Positions 1-6,236 of a stretch of 13,860 nucleotides of DNA are shown here, piece by piece; position 1 is the first letter of the stretch; every line of letters starts with the position of its first letter. Source of the stretch: Candidatus Parcubacteria bacterium (GTDB taxonomy: Bacteria; Patescibacteriota; Minisyncoccia; Phycocordibacterales; SBAW01); contig JACMMG010000003.1 in the NCBI GenBank assembly GCA_014379165.1, positions 1 through 13,860 on the forward strand. The letters are read 5' to 3'. Made by a program: the position numbers and the translations under genes. The notes below the pieces were generated by a model. The model searched no databases. It saw nothing but the letters and a program-made list of their open reading frames with translations, and was not told the origin of the DNA.

Positions 1-1392
1 CAACCGCTCCATGCATTTGATGCGGGTAAGCTCACCCGAGGACCGTCCTCCGGAGCGCCGGAGGACGGTCCTCGGTATCACATTGTTGTGCGCAAGGCAC
101 GCAACGGGGAAAAGCTTGTAGCGCTCGACCTTAAAGAATATCCACTTGCTGATCGCATGCTTATGATCGCCGACGGCAATGCTGATGTGCCTATCGGCAT
201 TGCGGGAGTAAAAGGTGGAGAGCCGGCCGGCATTACCGAAAAGACAAAAGACATTATTATCGAGTCAGCAAATTTCGACGGTACATCGGTACGTAAAACG
301 GCTCAAGCGCTTAAATTGCGTACTGACGCCTCGTCCCGTTTCGAGCAGGGCATTTCTCCAGAACTTACAGGATACGGTATGCGGGCTGCCGCCGATCTTA
401 TTGCCGAGATCGCAGGCGGGGAGTTGGGGGGATTTGCAGACGTGTATCCTGCACCTGCGCCAATAAAGAGCGTGTCAGTATCGGTAGAAAAAATTAATCA
501 AGGGTTAGGTACGAGCCTGACAGGTGCCGAAATTGCTGATGCTTTTTCACGCCTCGGTTTTTCATATAAAGAAGAAAATGGAGTATTTCAGGTGCAAACG
601 CCCTCTGAGCGTCTCGACTTGGTCATACCTGAAGATTTAGCGGAAGAGGTAGCGCGGATCGTTGGCTACGATAAAGTGCCTTCAGTCGAACTGTCTTCTT
701 CTCCCCGAGCTCCGGAAGTAAATCCTGAATTTTTTGCTGCCGAAGCAGCGCGGGAAGAGCTTGTATCAAAAGGATACTCAGAAGTTTTTACGTCTGTCTT
801 TACGGAAAAAGGCGAGCGAGCAGTGTTAAATAAAGTAGACAGTGTAAGGCCATATTTACGCCAGAGTTTGTTGCAAGGGCTAACCGATGCTTTAGAAAAA
901 AACAAATCAAGCAAAGATTTGTTAGGCCTGAAAGAAATTAAACTTTTTGAAATAGGCACGGTTTGGAAGGATGGTAAAGAAGTGGTGATGCTCGGCACTG
1001 TGAGCGAAAAACAAACAGCACAAGAAAAACCTCTGGAGTCGGGTAGTGTTATAGCGAAAAAGTATGATATATCATACTCCGTTCCTACTTCTAATATTCG
1101 TTATCAACCATTCTCGAAATATCCATACATTGTGCGCGACATAGCTATGTGGACACCAAACCCGACCGCTTATTGGCCGGAGGTGGTGCTTGAGACCGCT
1201 CGTGCTGAAGCAGGCGACCTCTTGGTGCGTAGCGATCTGTTTGACTCATTTGAAAACAAAGAAAAGAGGGTATCGCTTGCGTTTAGGCTCATATTCCAGT
1301 CGTTCGAGCGCACGCTAACCGAAGCCGAAGTAAACCCAATAATGGAAAAAGTATCCGCGGCGTTAAAAGCCAAAGGCTTCGAAATTCGCTAG
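1..1392 (+). CDS. pheT: Phenylalanine--tRNA ligase beta subunit, 3' part
   Basis: PheT pairs with PheS to charge tRNA-Phe in the cytoplasm. The reading frame is open from the first base, so the 5' end lies outside the window; 463 residues are visible against about 800 in the usual protein. The visible part begins at the family motif QPLHAFD. It continues through the VVRKARNGEK segment, the IADG...IAGVKGGE and TDASSRFEQGI stretches of the B3/B4 region, a B5-like region ending EDLAEEVARIVGYDKVPS, the catalytic-core-like region, and an FDX-ACB anticodon-binding domain in the last ~105 residues (FSKYPYIVRDIA...LFDSFENKEKRVSLAFRL...RTLTEAEV). The ATG-like start inside the frame at 88 is not a real start, because conserved sequence precedes it. 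Oddity: a perfect 40-bp palindrome adds about 12-13 residues (GPSSGAPEDGPR) where E. coli PheT has none. No U-rich terminator follows on this strand. Identification is firm. Confidence 0.96.
   Translation, partial: QPLHAFDAGKLTRGPSSGAPEDGPRYHIVVRKARNGEKLVALDLKEYPLADRMLMIADGNADVPIGIAGVKGGEPAGITEKTKDIIIESANFDGTSVRKTAQALKLRTDASSRFEQGISPELTGYGMRAAADLIAEIAGGELGGFADVYPAPAPIKSVSVSVEKINQGLGTSLTGAEIADAFSRLGFSYKEENGVFQVQTPSERLDLVIPEDLAEEVARIVGYDKVPSVELSSSPRAPEVNPEFFAAEAAREELVSKGYSEVFTSVFTEKGERAVLNKVDSVRPYLRQSLLQGLTDALEKNKSSKDLLGLKEIKLFEIGTVWKDGKEVVMLGTVSEKQTAQEKPLESGSVIAKKYDISYSVPTSNIRYQPFSKYPYIVRDIAMWTPNPTAYWPEVVLETARAEAGDLLVRSDLFDSFENKEKRVSLAFRLIFQSFERTLTEAEVNPIMEKVSAALKAKGFEIR
36..75. repeat. Perfect in-frame palindrome inside pheT
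   Basis: Arms 36-53 and 58-75 (CCGAGGACCGTCCTCCGG and its exact reverse complement) are 18 bp each around a 4-base loop, AGCG. Each arm also contains the odd palindrome GAGGAC-C-GTCCTC. The element is translated in frame within PheT as RGPSSGAPEDGPR, between KLT and YHIVVRKA, where the family normally has a direct connection. It resembles in principle the palindromic elements inserted in genes of Rickettsia (RPE); membership in any named family is not claimed. Confidence 0.85.
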
Positions 1393-1397
1393 TGAAT

Positions 1398-1426
1398 AAA
1401 AAAGCCGATCCCGAAAAGGGACCGGC
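1398..1426 (-). terminator. Rho-independent terminator of the small minus-strand gene
   Basis: Read on the minus strand, GCCGGTCCC and GGGATCGGC (plus 1418-1426 and 1404-1412) form a 9-bp stem with one G-U pair, followed by six U residues. The plus-strand reading has an A-C mismatch and no U-tract, so it serves leftward transcription from the 1462-1638 gene. It converges with the end of pheT. Confidence 0.75.
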
Positions 1427-1461
1427 GCGATTGGCGGACGAACGAATGTGCATCTCGGCGG

Positions 1462-1638
1462 TTAATGAACCATCACCAGGAGGTCTGGGACGACGTCGGG
1501 TCCCATAGGTGTATCTTCCGCCTCATACACCTCTGGTCCGGCGGGCGTGCTGCGGTTTACTGCGTTCTCGATAAGCAGCACCCGGAGTTCTGCCTGAATG
1601 GCAGCTCTCCGCGCTATATCGTCTGGATTCCCAGTCAT
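1462..1638 (-). CDS. Small hypothetical protein, 58 aa
   Basis: I do not recognise this protein (MTGNPDDIARRAAIQAEL... ending VPDLLVMVH). The N-terminal ~25 residues look like an amphipathic helix (DDIARRAAIQAELRVLLIENAV); the rest is acidic and proline-containing with no Cys. The ATG at 1638 is chosen over the upstream ATG at 1656 because a purine-rich Shine-Dalgarno tract (AGGGGGAAGGG) lies directly before it. It has a consensus-like promoter (1690-1718) and a dedicated terminator (1398-1426), making a monocistronic transcript of roughly 285 nt. Base composition looks more GC-rich than gyrB. The complete transcription unit supports a real gene; function is unknown. Confidence 0.6.
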   Translation of the reverse strand: MTGNPDDIARRAAIQAELRVLLIENAVNRSTPAGPEVYEAEDTPMGPDVVPDLLVMVH

Positions 1639-1658
1639 TTCCCTTCCCCCTAACAATG

Positions 1659-1682
1659 AAAAAGCCAGCCCTTCGGCTGGTT
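1659..1682 (-). other. 5'-end stem-loop followed by U-tract in the small gene's leader
   Basis: On the minus strand, AACCAGCC-GAAG-GGCTGGCT (with one G-U pair) forms an 8-bp stem followed by five U residues. The predicted start of transcription from the 1690-1718 promoter is about 1683, so the RNA would begin at the foot of this hairpin. It looks like an intrinsic terminator but sits too near the start to act as an ordinary one; a 5' stabiliser or attenuator is equally possible. Confidence 0.5.
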
Positions 1683-1689
1683 ATTTACT

Positions 1690-1718
1690 ATGTTAGCACA
1701 TTTACATGAAGTTTGCAA
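1690..1718 (-). promoter_or_regulatory. Sigma70-type promoter for the small minus-strand gene
   Basis: Minus strand: TTGCAA (1713-1718), 17-nt spacer, TAACAT (1690-1695). Spacing is ideal, with four of six consensus bases in each box. It points leftward into the 58-aa gene. Confidence 0.6.
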
Positions 1719-1803
1719 GTATTTGAAGGCCAAAAATGGTCATTTTATTCATAATCTAAGCCACATTTCCCCCACTTTCGTGCTTCCATTTTAAGCTTGT
1801 TTC

Positions 1804-1812
1804 TGGTACAAT
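1804..1812 (+). promoter_or_regulatory. Extended -10 promoter of gyrB
   Basis: TGG-TACAAT forms an extended -10 box (TG at 1804-1805, hexamer 1807-1812). The matching -35 position (1784-1789, TTCCAT) is poor, as is usual for extended -10 promoters. Predicted start of transcription is near 1819, about 30 nt before the GTG codon. Confidence 0.6.
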
Positions 1813-1820
1813 ATAGGGGT

Positions 1821-1837
1821 AAGGCCCATTGGGCTTT
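1821..1837 (+). other. gyrB leader stem-loop
   Basis: AAGGCCC-ATT-GGGCTTT forms a 7-bp stem with one G-U pair, followed by a U-rich stretch (CTTAATTTCT) up to the GTG start. It begins about 2 nt after the predicted start of transcription, so it would be a 5'-terminal hairpin. An attenuator or RNA stabiliser is possible; weak evidence. Confidence 0.4.
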
Positions 1838-1847
1838 CTTAATTTCT

Positions 1848-3917
1848 GTGGCTAAAGAAGAAGTAAAAAAAGAAAAGAAATCCTCCTACGGCGCCGATGC
1901 TATTACGGTCTTAGAAGGCCTTGAAGCGGTGCGCCGCCGCCCGGGCATGTACATCGGCACGACCGGTACCGACGGCCTCCACCACCTCATTTGGGAGGTC
2001 TTCGACAACTCGCGAGACGAGGCCATGGGCGGCTTTGCCGACGATATCGAGGTCGTTCTTTTGCCGGACAATCTAATCCGCATTGCCGACAACGGTCGCG
2101 GCATTCCGGTAGACATGCACAAGCAGACTAAGGTCTCCGCACTTGAAACCGTTATGACCACGCTGCACGCCGGAGGTAAATTCGGCGGTGAAGGGTACAA
2201 GGTCTCCGGCGGTCTCCACGGTGTGGGTGTCTCGGTAGTTAATGCACTTTCTGAGTGGATGCGCACTGAGGTTCATCGCGATGGCGGAGCGTACACACAA
2301 GAGTATGTCCGCGGTAAAAAGAAGGTAGCTGTTAAAAAAGTCGGTCCAAGCCGGCTCCATGGAACTGTGCAAACTTATCTCGCCGACAAAGAGATCTTCA
2401 CTACCACGGTCGACTACGACTTCGACAAGGTAGTTTCGCACCTGCGTGAGCAAGCCTACTTGGTTAAGGGGCTGCGCATAACTATCATCGATGCACGCGG
2501 AAGCGGCATCAACTTTACTGAAGTAGGGAAGGAACTCTATATTCGCTCATACCTAAGCCAGGCACCATCGCAGACTTTCTACTTTGAAGGCGGTTTGCGC
2601 TCGCTTATTTCGTTTTATAACCGGCACCTCAAACCAGTACACAAGAATGTTTTTTATATCGAAAAAGAGGTGGATGATGTTGCAGTAGAAATAGCACTCC
2701 AGTATGTTGATGACATCTCTCCGCGTGTCTTGGCATTTGCGAATAACATCTTCAACAACGAAGGTGGTACGCATGTAACGGGCTTCCGCACCGCGCTTAC
2801 CCGTACACTCAACGCATATGCGCGTAAGAGTGGCGGCATTCGCGAAAGCGAAGAGAACTTCACCGGCGATGACGTGCTTGAAGGTCTAACAGCAGTCGTT
2901 TCGGTTAAAATGCGCGAGATACAGTTTGAAGGTCAGACCAAAGGTAAGCTCGGCTCTGTTGAGGCACGCGGTGCCACTGAAAATGTTTTTGGCGAGGCAT
3001 TTAGCCTATTTCTTGAAGAAAATCCTGAGGATGCGCGCGCAATAGTAAGCAAATCGGTTTTGGCACTAAAAGCTCGTAAGGCAGCTAAAGCTGCTAAAGA
3101 CTCTGTCATGCGTAAAGGGGCGCTTGAAGGCATGTCTCTCCCAGGTAAGCTTGCTGATTGCCAAACAAAAGATGCATCAGAGTCGGAACTGTTTGTTGTA
3201 GAGGGAGACTCGGCAGGTGGTACGGCTAAAACCGGCCGCGACCGCCGCACACAAGCAATACTCCCGCTTCGCGGCAAGATACTTAATGTTGAACGCGCGC
3301 GCCTCGATAAAATGATTGCATCCGAGCAAATAAAGAACTTGGTGGTGGCACTTGGCACGGCAATCGGCGATGTGTTTGATATTTCAAAACTGCGTTACCA
3401 CAAAATAATCATCGCGACCGACGCCGATGTTGACGGTGCGCACATCCGCACACTTATACTCACTCTTTTCTATAGGCACTTTAAACCACTCATTGAAGGT
3501 GGGTTTATCTATATTGCGCAGCCGCCTCTGTATAAAATTAAACGTGGCAAAGAAATAATCTACGCTTACAGCGACGAAGAGAAAGCAAAAGTAGTAGGTA
3601 AAGAAGAAGTAATAGAAGATGGCGAAGCTGCTGCGGAAGAAAACGCTGCCGCAGGTGCCGAAGGTGAGGCAGAAGAAACGGAAGTTAAGACCAAAAAAAC
3701 CCGCACGCATATTCAGCGCTATAAAGGTCTTGGAGAAATGAACGCCGAAGAGCTCTGGGAAACCACGATGGACCCGGCGCGCCGTATTCTTAAACAAGTA
3801 AATATAGAAGACGCACAGGATGCCGATAAAGTATTCGATATTCTTATGGGTGAAGACGTCTCGTCACGTAAGTCATTCATCCAATCGAATGCTAAGTTAG
3901 CAAACTTAGACATTTAA
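1848..3917 (+). CDS. gyrB: DNA gyrase subunit B
   Basis: ATPase subunit of DNA gyrase, introducing negative supercoils together with GyrA. The product is 689 aa from GTG at 1848. The frame is open further up to a TTG at 1797, but that codon lies upstream of the -10 box and is rejected. No Shine-Dalgarno precedes the GTG. Domains in order: GHKL ATPase with FDNSRDEAM (~53-60), DNGRGIPV (~81-88) and GGLHGVGVSVVNALS (~121-135); transducer domain with the QTKGKLG loop (~363-369); TOPRIM with EGDSAGG (~452-458) and DADVDG (~525-530); C-terminal RYKGLGEMN (~624-632). The motifs HKIIIATDADVDGAHIRT and IAQPPLYK favour GyrB over ParE. An Ala/Glu-rich stretch of about 40 residues (~579-619) is inserted just before RYKGLGEMN. 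Alone on its transcript; an unusual structured element follows the stop codon. Confidence 0.96.
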   Translation: MAKEEVKKEKKSSYGADAITVLEGLEAVRRRPGMYIGTTGTDGLHHLIWEVFDNSRDEAMGGFADDIEVVLLPDNLIRIADNGRGIPVDMHKQTKVSALETVMTTLHAGGKFGGEGYKVSGGLHGVGVSVVNALSEWMRTEVHRDGGAYTQEYVRGKKKVAVKKVGPSRLHGTVQTYLADKEIFTTTVDYDFDKVVSHLREQAYLVKGLRITIIDARGSGINFTEVGKELYIRSYLSQAPSQTFYFEGGLRSLISFYNRHLKPVHKNVFYIEKEVDDVAVEIALQYVDDISPRVLAFANNIFNNEGGTHVTGFRTALTRTLNAYARKSGGIRESEENFTGDDVLEGLTAVVSVKMREIQFEGQTKGKLGSVEARGATENVFGEAFSLFLEENPEDARAIVSKSVLALKARKAAKAAKDSVMRKGALEGMSLPGKLADCQTKDASESELFVVEGDSAGGTAKTGRDRRTQAILPLRGKILNVERARLDKMIASEQIKNLVVALGTAIGDVFDISKLRYHKIIIATDADVDGAHIRTLILTLFYRHFKPLIEGGFIYIAQPPLYKIKRGKEIIYAYSDEEKAKVVGKEEVIEDGEAAAEENAAAGAEGEAEETEVKTKKTRTHIQRYKGLGEMNAEELWETTMDPARRILKQVNIEDAQDADKVFDILMGEDVSSRKSFIQSNAKLANLDI

Positions 3918-3925
3918 GGGCTCCA

Positions 3926-4020
3926 TAAAGTAGATTTCTAGAACGCGGAAAATTTTTGGCAGGAAAATTTTCCTAGTTCCTCGGCCCGTCGGCCTGCGCA
4001 CATTCTAGAAATCTATTTTG
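3926..4020 (+). repeat. Structured 3'-flank element, copy A
   Basis: Outer arms TAGATTTCTAGAA (3931-3943) and TTCTAGAAATCTA (4003-4015) are perfectly complementary; pairing extends to about 17 bp with G-U pairs and ends in a UUUU run. Inside lie the palindrome AGGAAAATTTTCCT (3961-3974) and a GC-rich block CTCGGCCCGTCGGCCTGCG. The core matches the element at 5072-5171 when that copy is read on the minus strand (CTCGCCTCGTCAGGCTTGCG). Both copies lie immediately 3' of a gene and in its sense direction. It may stabilise or end the gyrB transcript, as no other plus-strand terminator is seen here. GCTCCA occurs on both sides (3920-3925, 4020-4025). Confidence 0.65.
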
Positions 4021-4032
4021 CTCCACTGATGT

Positions 4033-4065
4033 AAAAAAATCCGCGTGGTCACTGGCCCACGCGGA
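4033..4065 (-). terminator. Rho-independent terminator of the 299-aa gene
   Basis: Minus strand: TCCGCGTGG and CCACGCGGA form a perfect 9-bp stem with an 8-nt loop, followed by seven U residues, just after the stop codon of the 4076-4975 gene. Confidence 0.85.
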
Positions 4066-4075
4066 GTTCGAACTT

Positions 4076-4975
4076 TCAGGCTGCGATCTGTGAATCCTCA
4101 TGCCATAACAGCGCTTTCCGCTGATGCTGTTCTTCCTGTGAAAGACCCGTGAGTCTTTCTTTGAGGATCTTGCGCATTCGGCGATAAGTCGGATGTGTAT
4201 TGTCCTTCGTGCAGGAGACGGTGAGAGGAGTGATGTCGCCGCGCCACCTCCCGTCGGTGAGATCGAATCGCAGACAGAAACCGCCTCGTTTGTACTGGGC
4301 GAAACGGTAACCGCTTCGCTCGAGCGAGCCCCACAACTCGCTTGCGACGCGCTCTCGCGCGGTGTACTTCCAGTTACCGCGAGCCTCGAAGATCCTCACC
4401 GTTTCGGTAACCGCCTCGCTCCACGCGAGCCGGTTCTTACGAAACTGGGGTGTAAGAACTTCGTTATGTCGCAGTGACAAGACGGCTGGTACAAAGGGTC
4501 GCGCGGCTTTAACCTTCTTGTCCTGCCTGGGAGCGGTGATGCGGCGAACCTCGAGGTGTTTTCGTTTACGCTCCAGACGCCTGGTCCGCACACGCGTGTG
4601 CTTTCTATCCTCCTGCCACCGCAGTCGCATATAGCCGCGCATCGTATCCCGCGGACAGATAGTATTGATGCGCTGAAGGACATACTCCGCCTGCGGTCCA
4701 ACGCAGTAAAGGCGGTAGCGGCCTGTTGTCGTATCTTCCCAAGCGTGGAAGCTGACCCAGTGGTTTTCGTGCGCGTGATTATGGCGCGTGAAGTTCCACG
4801 TGATCGACGCTTCGCCCTTCTTCCGAAGTTCCGCAAAGAAGGACTCTTCGAAGTGAACGAGTCGCATCTTTCGCCGCATCGCGTACCAGAGCGCCGCTGT
4901 GAGTTCGGCGTTTCCAAGTTCGTCGCAACCTCGATAAAGGACACGCGAACCTTCCAATGAGTAGAGGGTATTCAT
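4076..4975 (-). CDS. Hypothetical basic protein, 299 aa
   Basis: I do not recognise a family. The protein is soluble (no signal peptide or membrane segment) and very basic. The N-terminal ~115 residues contain LYSLEGSRVLYRGCDELGNAEL, an NFTRHNHAHENHW His-rich stretch and several aromatic residues. A strongly cationic linker follows (~122-160, RKHTRVRTRRLERKRKHLEVRR), then a C-terminal half with GDITPLTVSCTKDNTHPTYRRM. The charge suggests nucleic-acid binding, which is inference only. The start is set by a strong AGGAGG eight bases before ATG. A promoter (extended -10 at 5011-5019) and a terminator (4033-4065) make it a single-gene unit. Its base composition looks more GC-rich than gyrB, and CGC/CGT/CGG arginine codons are common. 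It could be acquired DNA or an orphan protein of the lineage. Confidence 0.8.
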   Translation of the reverse strand: MNTLYSLEGSRVLYRGCDELGNAELTAALWYAMRRKMRLVHFEESFFAELRKKGEASITWNFTRHNHAHENHWVSFHAWEDTTTGRYRLYCVGPQAEYVLQRINTICPRDTMRGYMRLRWQEDRKHTRVRTRRLERKRKHLEVRRITAPRQDKKVKAARPFVPAVLSLRHNEVLTPQFRKNRLAWSEAVTETVRIFEARGNWKYTARERVASELWGSLERSGYRFAQYKRGGFCLRFDLTDGRWRGDITPLTVSCTKDNTHPTYRRMRKILKERLTGLSQEEQHQRKALLWHEDSQIAA

Positions 4976-5003
4976 GGCAAAGCCCTCCTGTGATGTGCTT
5001 GCC
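4976..5003 (-). promoter_or_regulatory. Leader hairpin presenting the SD of the 299-aa gene
   Basis: On the minus strand GGCAAGC (5003-4997) can pair with GCTTTGCC (4983-4976) with one bulged base, leaving the AGGAGG SD in the loop and the stem ending directly at the ATG. It could modulate initiation. Weak evidence, since the stem is short. Confidence 0.35.
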
Positions 5004-5010
5004 GAAATCG

Positions 5011-5019
5011 ACTATAGCA
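5011..5019 (-). promoter_or_regulatory. Extended -10 promoter of the 299-aa gene
   Basis: Minus strand TGC-TATAGT is an extended -10 element. The -35 position falls in the T-tract of the upstream terminator and has no clear match to TTGACA. Transcription would start near 5004. Confidence 0.5.
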
Positions 5020-5034
5020 GTTTTCGTATAAAAC

Positions 5035-5061
5035 AAAAAACTCCCGAACAGGGAGTTTTTT
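5035..5061 (-). terminator. Bidirectional-looking terminator behind the CARDB-like gene
   Basis: AAAAAACTCCC-GAACA-GGGAGTTTTTT: 11-bp symmetrical arms with U-tracts in both directions. Only leftward transcription from the 5178-6053 gene is expected to meet it, after passing the structured element at 5072-5171. Confidence 0.85.
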
Positions 5062-5071
5062 GCATAGAGGA

Positions 5072-5171
5072 GCGAAATAAATTTTTTAGGGGGTTCGCAA
5101 GCCTGACGAGGCGAGACTTCAGGAATTTTTCAGCAGGAAAATATCCGTACCCTAAGAAATTTTATTTTGCG
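5072..5171 (-). repeat. Structured 3'-flank element, copy B
   Basis: Outer arms GCGAAATAAATTTTTTAGGG (5072-5091) and its near-complement at 5150-5170 pair with one extra base and one mismatch. Inside, CCTGA...TCAGG (5102-5122) can form a small stem. Read on the minus strand, the core (GGATATTTTCCTGCTGAAAA, then CTCGCCTCGTCAGGCTTGCG) aligns with copy A at 3945-4001 (GGAAAATTTTTGGCAGGAAA, then CTCGGCCCGTCGGCCTGCG). It starts seven bases after the stop codon of the 5178-6053 gene and lies in that gene's 3' UTR, before its terminator. Confidence 0.65.
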
Positions 5172-5177
5172 AAGCCC

Positions 5178-6053
5178 TTAGATAGAAGCGTTGGCGGTGT
5201 TGTTCGAGCGATTGCTTTCGTACACGCGGCCTTGCGGGTCGGCGGTAACACTTACGCGTTCGTTAATAGAGCGGTAGTCGTCATCGTCATTGCGATCATC
5301 ATAATCATCGCAATAATCGTCGTAGTACCAGTCTTCCCAATCATTTCGTTCCCAATCTTCATAATCATCGCTGTCATCAACATACTCGTCGTACCAATCG
5401 AGCCAGTCATTCTGGTGCCAATCTTCACGGCTGTCGTTGTCATCGCAATCATCGTATTTTTCCTCTTCGTAACGATCGTTGCTCGAGCTTCGGTATGAAC
5501 CATTGTAGCGGTCAAAGCTTAGCGTGTAGACAATCTTATCGCCCGGGTAGAGTGCCTGCTGAGAAGGCGAAGCGTATGTGTAGGAATTTGGATACCACGG
5601 CAAGAGGGCATTAAACATCCAACCGCCGCTTGCGATATTTGTTCCAACGTTCTGCACCGTAAACTGCATACTGATGCGGTTACCTTGCGGTGCAACTGAA
5701 TTGATATAGACCCCCAAGTCAGGCGAGCCATAAAGCGCAGCACGCTGCGGTGCCGCTACATATGTTGCAGACGGCTGATTAGTATATGTCGGCTGTGTAT
5801 AGATAGGTCGTGTTGGAGTCGAAGGTTGAATAGGAACCACTGTTGGTTCCGAATCATCTGGTATCACGACAACTGAATTATCAGAGCTATCTATTTCCTC
5901 ATTAGTGTCGGCGTAAAAAACAGTAGGGAGGTATGAGGCAAGAAGAATGATGCCCCATGCGCCCAAAATAAGGACTGCTAACAGGCCCAACACTGCGACC
6001 GTTCGCAAAAACGTATCCCGTACTCCTGAGTTTTTCTGGTGGTCTGCGCTCAT
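5178..6053 (-). CDS. Membrane-anchored CARDB-like protein with acidic-aromatic insertion
   Basis: The 291-aa product has a cytoplasmic N-terminus of ~16 residues and one membrane segment (~17-41). A Ser/Thr/Pro-rich extracytoplasmic stalk (~50-105) leads to an Ig-like domain resembling CARDB (PDLGVYINSVAPQGNRISMQFTVQNVGTNIASGG...LYPGDKIVYTLSF, finishing ADPQGRVYESNRSNNTANASI). That fold is interrupted at ~182-261 by an Asp/Trp/Tyr-rich segment with two 22-residue tandem copies starting EDWHQNDWLDWYDEY and EDWERNDWEDWYYDDY (DNA 5295-5426) and two Cys (203, 248). The acidic loop might bind cations or mediate adhesion; this is inference. The start ATG lacks an SD. Transcribed from the minus arm of the divergent promoter shared with the sortase gene, hinting at a common surface role. 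Confidence 0.85.
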   Translation of the reverse strand: MSADHQKNSGVRDTFLRTVAVLGLLAVLILGAWGIILLASYLPTVFYADTNEEIDSSDNSVVVIPDDSEPTVVPIQPSTPTRPIYTQPTYTNQPSATYVAAPQRAALYGSPDLGVYINSVAPQGNRISMQFTVQNVGTNIASGGWMFNALLPWYPNSYTYASPSQQALYPGDKIVYTLSFDRYNGSYRSSSNDRYEEEKYDDCDDNDSREDWHQNDWLDWYDEYVDDSDDYEDWERNDWEDWYYDDYCDDYDDRNDDDDYRSINERVSVTADPQGRVYESNRSNNTANASI

Positions 6054-6096
6054 GGCAAAGTTATAATTAAAACTGTTGATAATCTTTGTAAGAAGT

Positions 6097-6163
6097 ATCC
6101 TATCACATCATGTTTTATGTGTCAAGTATGTCACTTGACAAAACCTCCTTTGTGCGATAGTAT
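6097..6163. promoter_or_regulatory. Divergent promoter pair with -35 boxes in one palindrome
   Basis: Rightward: TTGACA (6135-6140), 17 nt, TAGTAT (6158-6163). Leftward: TTGACA (6125-6120), 17 nt, TAGGAT (6102-6097). The two -35 boxes are the outer ends of a perfect inverted repeat, TGTCAAGT-ATGTC-ACTTGACA (6120-6140). A single regulator, or sigma competition at the shared site, could coordinate the CARDB-like and sortase genes. Confidence 0.8.
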
Positions 6164-6170
6164 TGTTATA

Positions 6171-6218
6171 GGCCTGATGTTCTCCAGTGACTAAGTATCC
6201 CTTGAGAAACGTCGGGCC
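6171..6218 (+). other. Sortase mRNA 5' stem-loop
   Basis: GGCCTGATGTTCTC (6171-6184) pairs with GAGAAACGTCGGGCC (6204-6218): 14 pairs, two of them G-U, and one bulged A. The predicted start of transcription is about 6170, so the hairpin forms the very 5' end of the mRNA, leaving ~18 nt before the ATG at 6237. Confidence 0.55.
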
Positions 6219-6236
6219 ATTATCGTACACAAAATC

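Noticed and set aside
1797..1847. N-terminal extension of GyrB from TTG 1797
   Set aside because: The extension covers the -10 box and leader hairpin and adds no family sequence; GTG 1848 fits better.
3920..4025. Target-site duplication GCTCCA marking copy A as a mobile element
   Set aside because: Only six bases, and no matching clean duplication flanks copy B; kept as a remark, not as proof of transposition.
4193..4960. Several long plus-strand frames opposite the 299-aa gene
   Set aside because: The minus-strand gene has promoter, SD and terminator; the plus-strand frames have none and overlap one another.
4974..5498. Open frame on the plus strand with a long Ile/Val-rich, membrane-like stretch
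   Set aside because: It is antisense to the Asp-rich part of the CARDB-like gene: Asp codons GAT/GAC read backwards as ATC/GTC. It also runs through a terminator and a structured element.
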